DNA from: Oceanicola sp. 502str15
GTDB taxonomy: Bacteria > Pseudomonadota > Alphaproteobacteria > Rhodobacterales > Rhodobacteraceae
DNA length: 64,000 nucleotides
Assembly (NCBI RefSeq): GCF_024105635.1
Contig: NZ_WYDQ01000001.1
Location: forward strand, 806,001 to 870,000
Reading direction: 5' to 3'
Below the pieces are notes generated by a model, which saw only the letters and a list, made by a program, of their open reading frames with translations, ran no database searches and was not told the DNA's origin. Position numbers and translations under genes: made by a program. Positions within the stretch are counted from its first letter, which is position 1, and each line of letters starts with the position of its first letter. Of this stretch, positions 34,922 through 42,970 are shown one piece after another.

Positions 34922-36196
34922 ATGGCAGACAGCACGCGGCGTGTCGTGATTACCGGGCTGGGGATGGTCACTCCGCTGGCCTGTGGCGTGGAAGAGACCT
35001 GGAGCCGGATCCTGGCCGGGAAGTCGGGGGCGGCGACGATCCAGAAGTTCGATGCCAGCCATCTGGCCACCACCTATGCCTGTGAGATCCCGCTGGGCGA
35101 TGGCTCGGACGGCACCTTCAACCCCGATGATTGGATGGCGCCGAAGGACCGGCGCAAGGTGGATGATTTCATTCTCTACGGCGTTGCTGCCGCGATTCAG
35201 GCGGTTGAGGATGCAGGCTGGACCCCCGAGGACGAGGAGAGCCTGCTGCGCACCGGCGTGATGATCGGCTCTGGCATTGGCGGGCTGAACTCGATTGCCG
35301 ACACCGCCGTGCTGATCAAGGAACGTGGCCCGCGCCGGGTGAGCCCGTTCTTCATTCCGGGCGCGCTGATCAACCTCGTCAGCGGGCAGGTGAGCATCAA
35401 GTACGGGTTCAAGGGGCCGAACCATGCGGTGGTGACGGCCTGTTCCACGGGCGCCCATGCGATTGGCGATGCGGCGCGGCTGATACAGTGGGGCGATGCC
35501 GACGTGATGGTGGCGGGCGGCACCGAGAGCCCGATCAGCGAGATCGGGATTGCCGGGTTCAACGCCTGCAAGGCGCTTTCCACCAAGCGGGGCGACAGCC
35601 CCGAGACGGCGAGCCGGCCCTATGACGAGGACCGCGACGGTTTTGTCATGGGCGAGGGCGCGGGCATCGTGGTGCTGGAGGAATACGAGCACGCCAAGGC
35701 GCGGGGCGCGAAGATCTATGCCGAGGTGATCGGCTATGGCCTCTCGGGCGATGCCTATCACATCACCGCGCCGAGCGAGGATGGCGAGGGCGGATACCGG
35801 GCGATGGAAGCGGCGATCAAGCGGGCCGGAATCAGCCCGGAGGATATCGACTACATCAACGCGCATGGCACCTCGACCATGGCCGACACCATCGAGCTTG
35901 GCGCGGTGGAGCGGATGATGGGGGATGCGGCGAGCAAGGCGACGATGTCTTCGACCAAGAGCGCGATCGGCCACCTGCTGGGCGCGGCGGGCTCGGTGGA
36001 GGCGATCTTTGCGACGCTTGCTATCCGCGACCAGGTGGCGCCGCCGACGATCAACCTCGACAACCCGGCGGTGCAGCCCAAGCTGAACCTTGCCGCCAAT
36101 GCAAAGCATGAGCGCGAGATTGATGTGGCGCTGTCCAACAGCTTCGGGTTCGGTGGCACCAATGCCTGCCTTATCCTGCGGAAAGTTACCGACTGA
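34922..36196 (+). CDS. fabF: 3-oxoacyl-ACP synthase II
   Basis: The 424-residue condensing enzyme elongates acyl-ACP. It begins MADSTRRVVITGLGMVTPLA and has the active-site Cys in VVTACSTGAHAIGDA, the two catalytic His in NAHGTSTMADTIE and KSAIGHLLGAAG, and the closing NSFGFGGTNACLIL. ATG 34922 gives the usual start. The 291-nt gap from acpP after its terminator shows no other element I can name. The stop overlaps the mltG start (TGATG). Confidence 0.97.
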   Translation: MADSTRRVVITGLGMVTPLACGVEETWSRILAGKSGAATIQKFDASHLATTYACEIPLGDGSDGTFNPDDWMAPKDRRKVDDFILYGVAAAIQAVEDAGWTPEDEESLLRTGVMIGSGIGGLNSIADTAVLIKERGPRRVSPFFIPGALINLVSGQVSIKYGFKGPNHAVVTACSTGAHAIGDAARLIQWGDADVMVAGGTESPISEIGIAGFNACKALSTKRGDSPETASRPYDEDRDGFVMGEGAGIVVLEEYEHAKARGAKIYAEVIGYGLSGDAYHITAPSEDGEGGYRAMEAAIKRAGISPEDIDYINAHGTSTMADTIELGAVERMMGDAASKATMSSTKSAIGHLLGAAGSVEAIFATLAIRDQVAPPTINLDNPAVQPKLNLAANAKHEREIDVALSNSFGFGGTNACLILRKVTD

Positions 36197-37353
36197 TGTG
36201 GCGTTCATTGGCCTCCAATGGCCTGACAATCATCATCGTTCTGATGATCGGTCTCGCCGTGGGCGTGACCTGGGCGCAGAAGCAGTACACCGGGCCCGGC
36301 CCGCTGGCGGAGGCGATCTGTTTGCAGGTGCGGCCCGGCTCCAACATGGGCGCGGTCAGTGACGAGCTGGTGGAGCGCGGCGCGGTCAGCAACGGCATGA
36401 TCTTTCGGATGGGCGCGGAGTACACCGACCGGACGCAGCAGCTGAAGGCGGGGTCTTTCCTGGTGCCTGAAGGCTCGTCGATGCAGGAGATCGTCGACAG
36501 CATCACCACCGCCGGGCGCAGCACCTGCGGCACCGAGGTGAACTATCGCGTGGGTGTTCTGCGGGCCGAGCTGGTGATGCGCGAGCTGGACCCGGCGACG
36601 CAGGAATACGTGGAGGTTGCCAAGTACAACCCGGCCGAGGAAGAGGCGCCGGACGCCTATGCGACGGGCACCGCCGGTGCGGACGTGCGCTTTCGGGTGA
36701 CGCTGGCCGAGGGCGTGACGAGCTGGCAGGTGGTCGAGAGCCTGAAGGCGGCGGGCTTCCTCGAAGGCACGGTGGAGGTGCCTGCGGAGGGCAGCCTTGC
36801 GCCCGACAGCTATGAGGTGCGCCGGGGCTCGGACATGGCCGTGCTGGTGGAGCGGATGCAGTCTGCGCAGCAGTCGATCCTTGCCGAAGCCTGGGCCGAG
36901 AGGGCCGAGGGGCTGCCCTACGACAGCCCCGAGGAGGCGCTGGTGATGGCCTCGATCGTGGAGAAGGAAACCGGTGTTCCCGAGGAGCGCGGGCAGGTGG
37001 CGAGCGTGTTCGTCAACCGACTGGAGCAGGGGATGAAGTTGCAGACCGACCCGACGGTGATCTATGGCGTCACCCAGGGCCGGGGGTCGCTTGGCCGGGG
37101 GCTGCGCCAGAGCGAGCTGCGGGCGCGCACCGATTACAACACCTATGTCATCGACGGGCTGCCGCCCACGCCGATTGCCAACCCGGGACGGGCCAGCATC
37201 GAGGCGGCGCTGAACCCCGACACCACGCCGTTCATCTTTTTCGTGGCCGATGGCACCGGTGGTCATGCCTTTGCCGAGACGCTGGAAGAGCACAACGAGA
37301 ACGTGGCCCGCTGGCGCGAGATCGAGGCGGAGCGCGCCGAGGGCAACAACTGA
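36196..37353 (+). CDS. mltG: endolytic murein transglycosylase MltG
   Basis: The 385-residue inner-membrane protein starts with one membrane anchor (LTIIIVLMIGLAVGVTWA). The YceG fold is clear: EALVMASIVEKETGVPEERGQVASVFVNRLEQGMKLQTDPTVIYGV holds the catalytic Glu of the EKET motif, followed by YNTYVIDGLPPTPIANPGRASIEAALNP. It cuts nascent glycan strands near the membrane. The start overlaps the fabF stop by 1 nt, suggesting coupled translation; fabF-mltG is a common pairing. It is the last housekeeping gene before the effector-like pair and the GTA cluster. Confidence 0.96.
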   Translation: MWRSLASNGLTIIIVLMIGLAVGVTWAQKQYTGPGPLAEAICLQVRPGSNMGAVSDELVERGAVSNGMIFRMGAEYTDRTQQLKAGSFLVPEGSSMQEIVDSITTAGRSTCGTEVNYRVGVLRAELVMRELDPATQEYVEVAKYNPAEEEAPDAYATGTAGADVRFRVTLAEGVTSWQVVESLKAAGFLEGTVEVPAEGSLAPDSYEVRRGSDMAVLVERMQSAQQSILAEAWAERAEGLPYDSPEEALVMASIVEKETGVPEERGQVASVFVNRLEQGMKLQTDPTVIYGVTQGRGSLGRGLRQSELRARTDYNTYVIDGLPPTPIANPGRASIEAALNPDTTPFIFFVADGTGGHAFAETLEEHNENVARWREIEAERAEGNN

Positions 37354-37418
37354 GCCCTCGCCGCCGCCGCGGCGCGGGCTGTGATGACGTTTTCGGCCCC
37401 TCGGAAGGGCAGGCAACC

Positions 37419-37447
37419 TTGACATGAGCCGTCCGAGTGCCTTCATG
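37419..37447 (+). promoter_or_regulatory. candidate promoter of the PAAR-lipase gene
   Basis: TTGACA is followed 17 nt later by TTCATG, a poor -10 element. It lies about 30 nt before the PAAR-lipase start. Weak support. Confidence 0.3.
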
Positions 37448-37476
37448 TGAGGTATTGTTATGACGGACACATTCTC

Positions 37477-38670
37477 ATGAGCCAGCCAGCCGCCCGCATT
37501 GGCGACAACCACGCATGTGCCCTTTCGCCGGGGCTTCCCATCATTCCGCCCTGCGCCGTCACGGTGCTGACGGGCAACCTGCCGCAAGCCCGCATGGGCG
37601 ACCTCTGCGCCTGCATCGGCCCGCCCCCGGCGGCGGTCGATGCGATCGTGTTCGGGGCGTTCAACGTGCTGGTGATGAACCAGCCCGCCGCGCGCATGGG
37701 TGATCCGACCGCCAAGGGCGGCGCGATCATCAAAGGGCAGCCCAACGTGCTGATCGGCATCATGCCGGGCCTGGTGGCGCCGGGGGTTGGGGGCGGGATG
37801 CCGGGGATGAACCCGCGCCCGATCTGCAACACGCTGGCGCGGGAGCTGGCCGAGAACCAGACGGCGCAGGACATGGCGGCGATGTCTGCCGCGGCCTATC
37901 TCGACGGGGAGGGCGGCGAGCTGCCGGCCAACACCCGCCGCGCCACGCAGGCCGACCTCGAGGCGCTGGGGCTGCATGACGGCGAGAACGACCTGACGGC
38001 GATGCCCGACAGCGACTTCAACGCCGATGTCTTCGTGCATACCAACCCGGTGACGGGCGAAGAGACCTATACCGTGGCTTTCGAGGGCACCACGCCGGAT
38101 TCGGCGGAGGACTGGGGCTCGAACTTTGGCCAGGGCGCGGGGATGGAGACCGAATACTACCGCCGCGCCAACGAGATCGGCCGCACGGCCAGCGCCTCGC
38201 AGCCGGGCAAGGTGCGCTACACCGGCCATTCGCTGGGCGGTGGCATGGCCAGCGCGGCGGCGACGGCCTCGGGCGATCCGGCCTATACGTTCAACGCGGC
38301 CGGGCTGCATGAGAACTCGATGGAAGGCGGCGATCCGGATGCCGATGTGCAGGCCTATTACCTGCGCACCGATCCGCTGAACCGGCTGCAGGACAACAGC
38401 TACGGGCTCGCCCCGCAGGCCTTCGGCAACCGGCGCCAGATGGAGCCGACGGAGATCTGGTCGGAGAGCGACCGGGTGCCGCGCCAGATCGCCAACCCCG
38501 ACAACTACGTGCCCGATTTCATCGAGCAGCGCGCGCTCGATGCCAAGCAGGCGGCGCAGGAGAAGGGGAACCAGCAGCTTCGGTTTCACTCGATCGAAGA
38601 GATGCAGCGGTCGCTGAAGGCGCAGGAAAACCAGATCCGCCAGGATCAGCAGGACAACGGCTGCACATGA
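37477..38670 (+). CDS. PAAR-domain protein with C-terminal lipase domain (orphan type VI effector candidate)
   Basis: The 397-residue protein starts with a PAAR-like domain (about 1-105), in which QPAARIGD and QPAARMGD both appear and GMMPG-like hairpins repeat. PAAR proteins cap the type VI secretion spike. A short linker leads to an alpha/beta-hydrolase of lipase class 3 type: AFEGTTPDSAEDWGSNF, the nucleophile motif GHSLGGG with Ser252, and a possible catalytic His in RFHSIEEMQRSL. This matches the layout of PAAR-linked phospholipase (Tle-like) effectors. No type VI apparatus gene is in the window. ATG 37477 overlaps the stop of a six-codon mini-ORF (37460-37480); GTG 37447 is an alternative start. 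The stop overlaps the ankyrin gene (ATGA). Confidence 0.85.
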   Translation: MSQPAARIGDNHACALSPGLPIIPPCAVTVLTGNLPQARMGDLCACIGPPPAAVDAIVFGAFNVLVMNQPAARMGDPTAKGGAIIKGQPNVLIGIMPGLVAPGVGGGMPGMNPRPICNTLARELAENQTAQDMAAMSAAAYLDGEGGELPANTRRATQADLEALGLHDGENDLTAMPDSDFNADVFVHTNPVTGEETYTVAFEGTTPDSAEDWGSNFGQGAGMETEYYRRANEIGRTASASQPGKVRYTGHSLGGGMASAAATASGDPAYTFNAAGLHENSMEGGDPDADVQAYYLRTDPLNRLQDNSYGLAPQAFGNRRQMEPTEIWSESDRVPRQIANPDNYVPDFIEQRALDAKQAAQEKGNQQLRFHSIEEMQRSLKAQENQIRQDQQDNGCT

Positions 38671-39182
38671 GCCGGAGCGGCTGGGCGCTGGGAGCGGTGT
38701 TGACCGTTGCCGTGCTTGGCGGTGCGGGGCTGTGGGGCGCGATGCGCCTTGGCGCGTTCGAGATTGGAGAGAACATGAGCACCATCGACATCGAGGAGAA
38801 GGGCCCGGACGGGCTGCCGATCATCCATTGGTGGGTCGAGCGCGAGGAGTTCGAGAAGATCCAGGCGCTGCTGGATGCGGGCGGCGACATTGAGGTGCCC
38901 GGCTTTCAGGGGGCGACGCCCCTGCTGAAGGCCGCCGTGGCCGACAGCTGGCCGATGGCGGTGTTCCTGATCGAGCGCGGCGCCTTCGTTGGCGCGGTGG
39001 ACCGGCGTGGTATGACCCTGCCGTGGCTGGCCGCGACCAGCCGTGTGAAGGAGGGCAACCCGGATTTTCCGGCGCTGCTGAAGGTGCGCGAGTTGCTGAA
39101 CGAGAAGGGCATGTTGGGCCAGTATTACGAGCCCAACGATGTGAAGAAGCGGATCAAGGAGGGAAATTGGCCCCCGAAATGA
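38667..39182 (+). CDS. membrane-anchored ankyrin-repeat protein (candidate immunity protein)
   Basis: The 171-residue product has an N-terminal hydrophobic segment (WALGAVLTVAVLGGAGLWGAM) that would anchor or export it to the periplasm. Ankyrin-type repeats follow: IIHWWVEREEFEKIQALLDAGGDIE, then GATPLLKAAVADSWPMAVFLIERGA and VDRRGMTLPWLAA. The start overlaps the lipase stop by 4 nt, so the two are probably translated together. Ankyrin-like proteins are known as immunity partners of several lipase effectors, so protection against the upstream lipase is the likely role (inference). An internal ATG at 38775 would give a cytosolic form. Confidence 0.8.
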   Translation: MSRSGWALGAVLTVAVLGGAGLWGAMRLGAFEIGENMSTIDIEEKGPDGLPIIHWWVEREEFEKIQALLDAGGDIEVPGFQGATPLLKAAVADSWPMAVFLIERGAFVGAVDRRGMTLPWLAATSRVKEGNPDFPALLKVRELLNEKGMLGQYYEPNDVKKRIKEGNWPPK

Positions 39183-39279
39183 GGGACTTGGCCGATTTTC
39201 GCCCTGCGCCTCGCGTCTCCAGAGGTTAAGAAAACCCTAACGAAACAGACGCTTAGCGGGCGGTGCTCGTCGTTTTGGC

Positions 39280-39308
39280 TTGACTCTGCGAACGCACTCC
39301 TCTATAGG
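39280..39308 (+). promoter_or_regulatory. strong sigma70-type promoter upstream of the GTA cluster
   Basis: TTGACT (39280-39285), a 17-nt spacer, and TATAGG (39303-39308). This is close to ideal and is the best promoter I see in the window. A start point is expected near 39315, right at an ATG (39316). Confidence 0.7.
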
Positions 39309-39315
39309 TTGTGAC

Positions 39316-39366
39316 ATGATGAGAGAGGTGGGCGCGGCAACCCTTTGGGGTGGGCCGCTTTTTTAA
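39316..39366 (+). CDS. 16-codon mini-ORF in the GTA leader, possibly leaderless
   Basis: ATG 39316 opens a 16-codon frame (MMREVGAATLWGGPLF) ending in TAA at 39364-39366. The ATG lies 7-8 nt after the -10 element, so its transcript could start at or next to the AUG. The frame spans the whole terminator hairpin and T-run that follow. It could be a leader peptide for attenuation, or chance. I know of no family. Confidence 0.3.
   Translation: MMREVGAATLWGGPLF
39334..39365 (+). terminator. intrinsic terminator or attenuator in the GTA leader
   Basis: Outer stem GCGGC/GCCGC (39334-39338 with 39354-39358), inner stem ACCC/GGGT with a TTTG loop, then seven T residues (39359-39365). It lies between the promoter at 39280 and GTA g1 at 39402, so it would stop most transcripts unless relieved. 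Confidence 0.7.
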
Positions 39367-39401
39367 TGCCGGTCACTCAGGACGCCGGCTTCTAGCGAGA
39401 C

Positions 39402-39809
39402 ATGACCATGGATGATCGACCCGACCGCTGGGGCGGGGGCGCAGATGGCGTGCTGTCTGCGGCAGAACAGCTTGTGGCCGAGGGCGCGGGGGCGCTGTCG
39501 GAGATGATTGGAAGACGAGGTGCCAGGCCGGGGGCCGGGGCCGCGGAGGTGCTGGAGGATCTCCGGCGGATGCGGCGTTTGCTCCTTGCAGCCTACCAGG
39601 AGAAAGATCGTGTTGAGGAACATCAGAAGCGAAGCGGCGCTGCCGGAGTTTCCGGAGCGGGCGGAGAGAGAGGGGCCGGAGGGCTCGGAGGCGGGGGCGG
39701 GGGCGGCGTGCTCGACCTCGACGCGGCAAGAGCTGAGATCGGGCGCCGCCTGGCTCGCCTGCGCGCCGCAGGCGGAGCAGACGGCGTTTCTGGAGAGCCT
39801 GAGCCCTGA
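39402..39809 (+). CDS. GTA g1, small terminase subunit
   Basis: The 135-residue product has an N-terminal helical part (VLSAAEQLVAEGAGALSEMIG, then AAEVLEDLRRMRRLLLAAYQEKDRVEEHQ), a glycine-rich linker (GLGGGGGGGV) and a C-terminal helix (LDLDAARAEIGRRLARLRAA). This agrees with the RcGTA small terminase, whose coiled coil and C-terminal part contact the large subunit. Unlike phage TerS it is not known to need a specific pac site, in keeping with GTA packaging random host DNA. Its last 200 nt overlap the large-terminase gene in another frame. Confidence 0.8.
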   Translation: MTMDDRPDRWGGGADGVLSAAEQLVAEGAGALSEMIGRRGARPGAGAAEVLEDLRRMRRLLLAAYQEKDRVEEHQKRSGAAGVSGAGGERGAGGLGGGGGGGVLDLDAARAEIGRRLARLRAAGGADGVSGEPEP

Positions 39810-41079
39810 GGCGCTGGCGGCGCTGCCCTGGCTCTTCGAGTTCTGGGCGCTGCCCCATCAGATAGCACCCGAGGGCGACTGGCGGGCCTGGGTCATTCTG
39901 GGCGGGCGGGGCGCGGGCAAGACCCGGGCCGGCGCCGAGTGGGTGCGGGCGCAGGTGGAGGGCAGCGGCCCCTTCGACGAGGGCCGCTGCCGCCGGATGG
40001 CGCTGGTGGGCGAGACCATCGACCAGGCGCGCGAGGTGATGGTCTTTGGCGAGAGCGGGATTCTGGCCTGCTCGCCGCCTGACCGCCGCCCCGAGTGGAA
40101 GGCGGGCCGCAAGCAGCTTGAGTGGCCCAACGGCGCGGTGGCGCAGGTCTTTTCGGCCAGCGACCCCGAGGCGCTCCGGGGGCCGCAGTTTGACGGGGCC
40201 TGGGTGGACGAGCTGGCCAAGTGGAAGAAGGCGCAGGAGGCGTGGGACATGCTGCAGTTCGGCCTGCGCCTTGGCGACAGCCCGCGGATGTGCGTGACCA
40301 CGACGCCGCGCAAGCAGGCGCTGCTGCGCGAGCTTCTGGAACGGCGGAGCACGGTTGTGACCCGCGCCGCCACCGAGGCCAACCGGGCGTGGCTGGCGCC
40401 GTCGTTTCTGGAGGAGGTGAAGGCGCGCTATGGCGGCACCTCGCTGGGGCGGCAGGAGCTGGAAGGGGTGATGCTCGATGACATCGACGGCGCGCTCTGG
40501 AGCCATGAGGCGCTGGAGGCGGCGCGGCTGCGCGAGGTGCCCGAGGTGGCCCGGGTGGTGGTGGCGGTGGACCCGCCGGTGACCGGGCACAAGGGATCGG
40601 ACGCCTGCGGGATCGTGGTGGCCGGGCTCGAGGCGGGCAGCGGCGAGCCGAAGGATTGGCGGGTGGTGGTGCTGGAGGATGCCTCGGTGCAATCCGCCTC
40701 GCCGCTGGTCTGGGCGCAGGCGGTGCTGGACGCCGCCAACCGCCACAATGCCGAGCGGGTGGTGGCCGAGGTGAACCAGGGCGGCGACCTTGTGGAAACC
40801 CTGCTGCGCCAGCTTGAGCCGACGCTGCCCTACCGGGCGGTGCGGGCCTCGCGCGGCAAGATTGCAAGGGCCGAGCCGGTGGCGGCGCTCTACGAGCAGG
40901 GCCGGGTGCGCCATGTGCCGGGGCTGGGCGCGCTGGAAGACGAGATGGGCCGGATGACGGCACAGGGCTATCAGGGCAGCGGCTCGCCGGACCGGGTGGA
41001 TGCGCTCGTCTGGGCGCTGACCGAGCTGATCCTGGTTCCGGCGGCAAGATGGCAGCGCCCGAAGATGCGGACGCTCTAG
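39610..41079 (+). CDS. GTA g2, large terminase subunit
   Basis: The 489-residue DNA-packaging motor has an ATPase domain with Walker A GGRGAGKTRAGAEWVR (about residue 100) and Walker B/DE text FDGAWVDELAKWK, the coupling motif VTTTPRK, and a C-terminal nuclease domain (VAVDPPVTGHKGSDACGIVV, VVAEVNQGGDLVETLLR, RVDALVWALTEL). GTG 39610 is chosen because AGGAG lies 7 nt upstream and there is no ATG before the ATPase core. Start at this GTG implies a 200-nt out-of-frame overlap with g1. Confidence 0.93.
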   Translation: MLRNIRSEAALPEFPERAEREGPEGSEAGAGAACSTSTRQELRSGAAWLACAPQAEQTAFLESLSPEALAALPWLFEFWALPHQIAPEGDWRAWVILGGRGAGKTRAGAEWVRAQVEGSGPFDEGRCRRMALVGETIDQAREVMVFGESGILACSPPDRRPEWKAGRKQLEWPNGAVAQVFSASDPEALRGPQFDGAWVDELAKWKKAQEAWDMLQFGLRLGDSPRMCVTTTPRKQALLRELLERRSTVVTRAATEANRAWLAPSFLEEVKARYGGTSLGRQELEGVMLDDIDGALWSHEALEAARLREVPEVARVVVAVDPPVTGHKGSDACGIVVAGLEAGSGEPKDWRVVVLEDASVQSASPLVWAQAVLDAANRHNAERVVAEVNQGGDLVETLLRQLEPTLPYRAVRASRGKIARAEPVAALYEQGRVRHVPGLGALEDEMGRMTAQGYQGSGSPDRVDALVWALTELILVPAARWQRPKMRTL

Positions 41080-41130
41080 GGCGATCGGTGGGTTTGCCCA
41101 CGCGACGGACAATCGAAAAAGGAGAGACGG

Positions 41131-42315
41131 ATGGTCTTCGACTTCCTCAGACGGGAGCGGGGCGGCGGCGCCGTGCCCGAGCAAAAGGCCTCGGCCACGG
41201 GCCCCGTGATTGCCTATCACGGGGCGGGCCGGGTGGCGTGGAGCCCGCGGGACACGGTGTCGCTCACGCGGACGGGGTTCACCGGCAACCCGGTGGGTTT
41301 CAGGGCGGTGAAGCTGATCGCCGAAGCGGCGGCGGCGGTGCCGCTGATCTGCCAGGACACGGAGCGGCGCTACGAGCTGCACCCGGTGGCCGACCTGATG
41401 CGTCGGCCCAATGCGGCGCAGGGGCGGGCGGAATTTCTGGAGGCGCTGTTCGGGCAGATCCTGCTTTCGGGCAATGGCTACGTGGAGGCAGTGCAGGGCG
41501 AGGCCGGCCTGCCGGGCGAGCTGCATGTGCTGCGCTCGGACCGCATGAGCGTGGTGCCGGGGGCCGATGGCTGGCCGGTGGGCTATGATTACGAGGTGGC
41601 GGGGCGCAAGCATCGGTTCGATGCCAGCGGCGAGCTGAAACCCGTGTGTCATATCAAGGCCTTCCACCCGCAGGATGACCATTATGGCCTGTCGCCGCTG
41701 AAGGCGGCGGCCAATGCGCTGGATGTGCACAACGCGGCCTCGAAATGGTCGAAGGGGCTGCTCGACAATGCGGCGCGGCCCTCGGGTGCGATCGTCTATC
41801 GCGGTGCGGACGGGGCCGGGCAGCTTTCGGCGGATCAATACGACCGGCTGCTCGACGAGATGGCCAGCCATCATCAGGGCGCGGCCAACGCGGGCCGACC
41901 GATGCTGCTGGAAGGCGGGCTGGACTGGAAGCCGATGGGGTTTTCGCCCTCGGACATGGAGTTCCAGAAGACCAAGGAGGCGGCGGCACGCGAGATTGCC
42001 ACCGCCTTCGGGGTGCCGCCGATGATGCTCGGCATCCCCGGCGAGGCGACCTATGCGAACTACCAGGAGGCCAACCGCGCCTTCTACCGGCTGACGGTGT
42101 TGCCGCTGGTGGGCAAGGTGGCCGGTGCGCTTGGCGACTGGCTGAGCGGGCTCGGCGGCGAGGCGGTGGAGCTGAAGCCCGACCTCGACGGGGTGCCGGC
42201 GCTGGCCACGGAACGCGAGGCGCAGTGGCGGCGGGTGAGCGAGGCGGCCTTCCTGAGCGCGGCGGAGAAGCGCGCGCTTCTCGGGCTGCCGCCCCTGGAG
42301 GCTGGCGATGCGTAG
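41131..42315 (+). CDS. GTA g3, portal protein
   Basis: The 394-residue HK97-family portal forms the ring through which DNA enters the head. Family text is clear: FTGNPVGFRAVKLIAEAAAAVPLI, QILLSGNGYVEAV, GLSPLKAAANALDVHNAASKWSKGLLDNAARPSGA, and FGVPPMMLGIPGEATYANYQEANRAFYRLTVLPLV. AAGGAGAG precedes ATG 41131. It follows the large terminase by 51 nt and slightly overlaps or abuts the protease gene. Confidence 0.95.
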   Translation: MVFDFLRRERGGGAVPEQKASATGPVIAYHGAGRVAWSPRDTVSLTRTGFTGNPVGFRAVKLIAEAAAAVPLICQDTERRYELHPVADLMRRPNAAQGRAEFLEALFGQILLSGNGYVEAVQGEAGLPGELHVLRSDRMSVVPGADGWPVGYDYEVAGRKHRFDASGELKPVCHIKAFHPQDDHYGLSPLKAAANALDVHNAASKWSKGLLDNAARPSGAIVYRGADGAGQLSADQYDRLLDEMASHHQGAANAGRPMLLEGGLDWKPMGFSPSDMEFQKTKEAAAREIATAFGVPPMMLGIPGEATYANYQEANRAFYRLTVLPLVGKVAGALGDWLSGLGGEAVELKPDLDGVPALATEREAQWRRVSEAAFLSAAEKRALLGLPPLEAGDA

Positions 42316-42331
42316 CAGAGAAAGGCGAGCG

Positions 42332-42901
42332 ATGGCAAAGGATTACGGGCCGCAGTTGGAGCACAAGTTCTGTGCACCCGAGGCCAGGTTGGCGGTGGGG
42401 GAGCACCTCGAGATTTCGGGCTATGCCTCGCTGTTCGGCGCGGCGGACCAGGGGGGCGACGTGGTTGTGGCGGGGGCCTATGCGGCCTCGTTGAAGGCCA
42501 TGGCGGCGCGGGGGCAGGCGGTGAAGATGCTCTGGCAGCATGACCCGCGCGAGCCGATCGGGATCTGGGACGAGGTGCGCGAGGATCGTCGCGGGCTCTA
42601 CGTGAAGGGCCGCCTGCTGCCCGATGTGGCGCGCGCCCGCGAGGCGGCGGCGCTGATCAGCGCGGGCGCCATCGACGGGCTGTCGATCGGGTATCGCACC
42701 AAGCGGGCAGAGAAGGACGGGCAGGGGCGCAGGCTGCTGCACGATCTGGAGCTTTGGGAGGTGTCGCTTGTCACCTTTCCGATGCTCCGCGAGGCACGGC
42801 TTTCGGGCGCGAAGGGCGACGACCTCGCCCCGGATGCAAACGAGGGCTGGCAAGAGCTGGCGGAGGCGCTGAAGGCGGCCCGCCGGGAGCTGGCGGGCTG
42901 A
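42332..42901 (+). CDS. GTA g4, prohead protease
   Basis: The 189-residue HK97-family serine protease matures the capsid. It has EISGYASLFGAADQGGDVVVAGAYAASL, MLWQHDPREPIGIWDEV with the catalytic His, GAIDGLSIGYRTKRAEK with the catalytic Ser, and LWEVSLVTFPML. ATG 42332 matches other GTA proteases as I recall them, with AAAGG 6 nt upstream. ATG 42308, with GGAGG 6 nt upstream and 8 more residues, is nearly as good and would overlap the portal gene by 8 nt. Confidence 0.9.
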   Translation: MAKDYGPQLEHKFCAPEARLAVGEHLEISGYASLFGAADQGGDVVVAGAYAASLKAMAARGQAVKMLWQHDPREPIGIWDEVREDRRGLYVKGRLLPDVARAREAAALISAGAIDGLSIGYRTKRAEKDGQGRRLLHDLELWEVSLVTFPMLREARLSGAKGDDLAPDANEGWQELAEALKAARRELAG

Positions 42902-42970
42902 GGCCGGCCTGAACCTGCGGCGGTGCCGAAGCGCCGTCGTCGAGCAATCCCAACGAAAGGAAGAGTTGCG

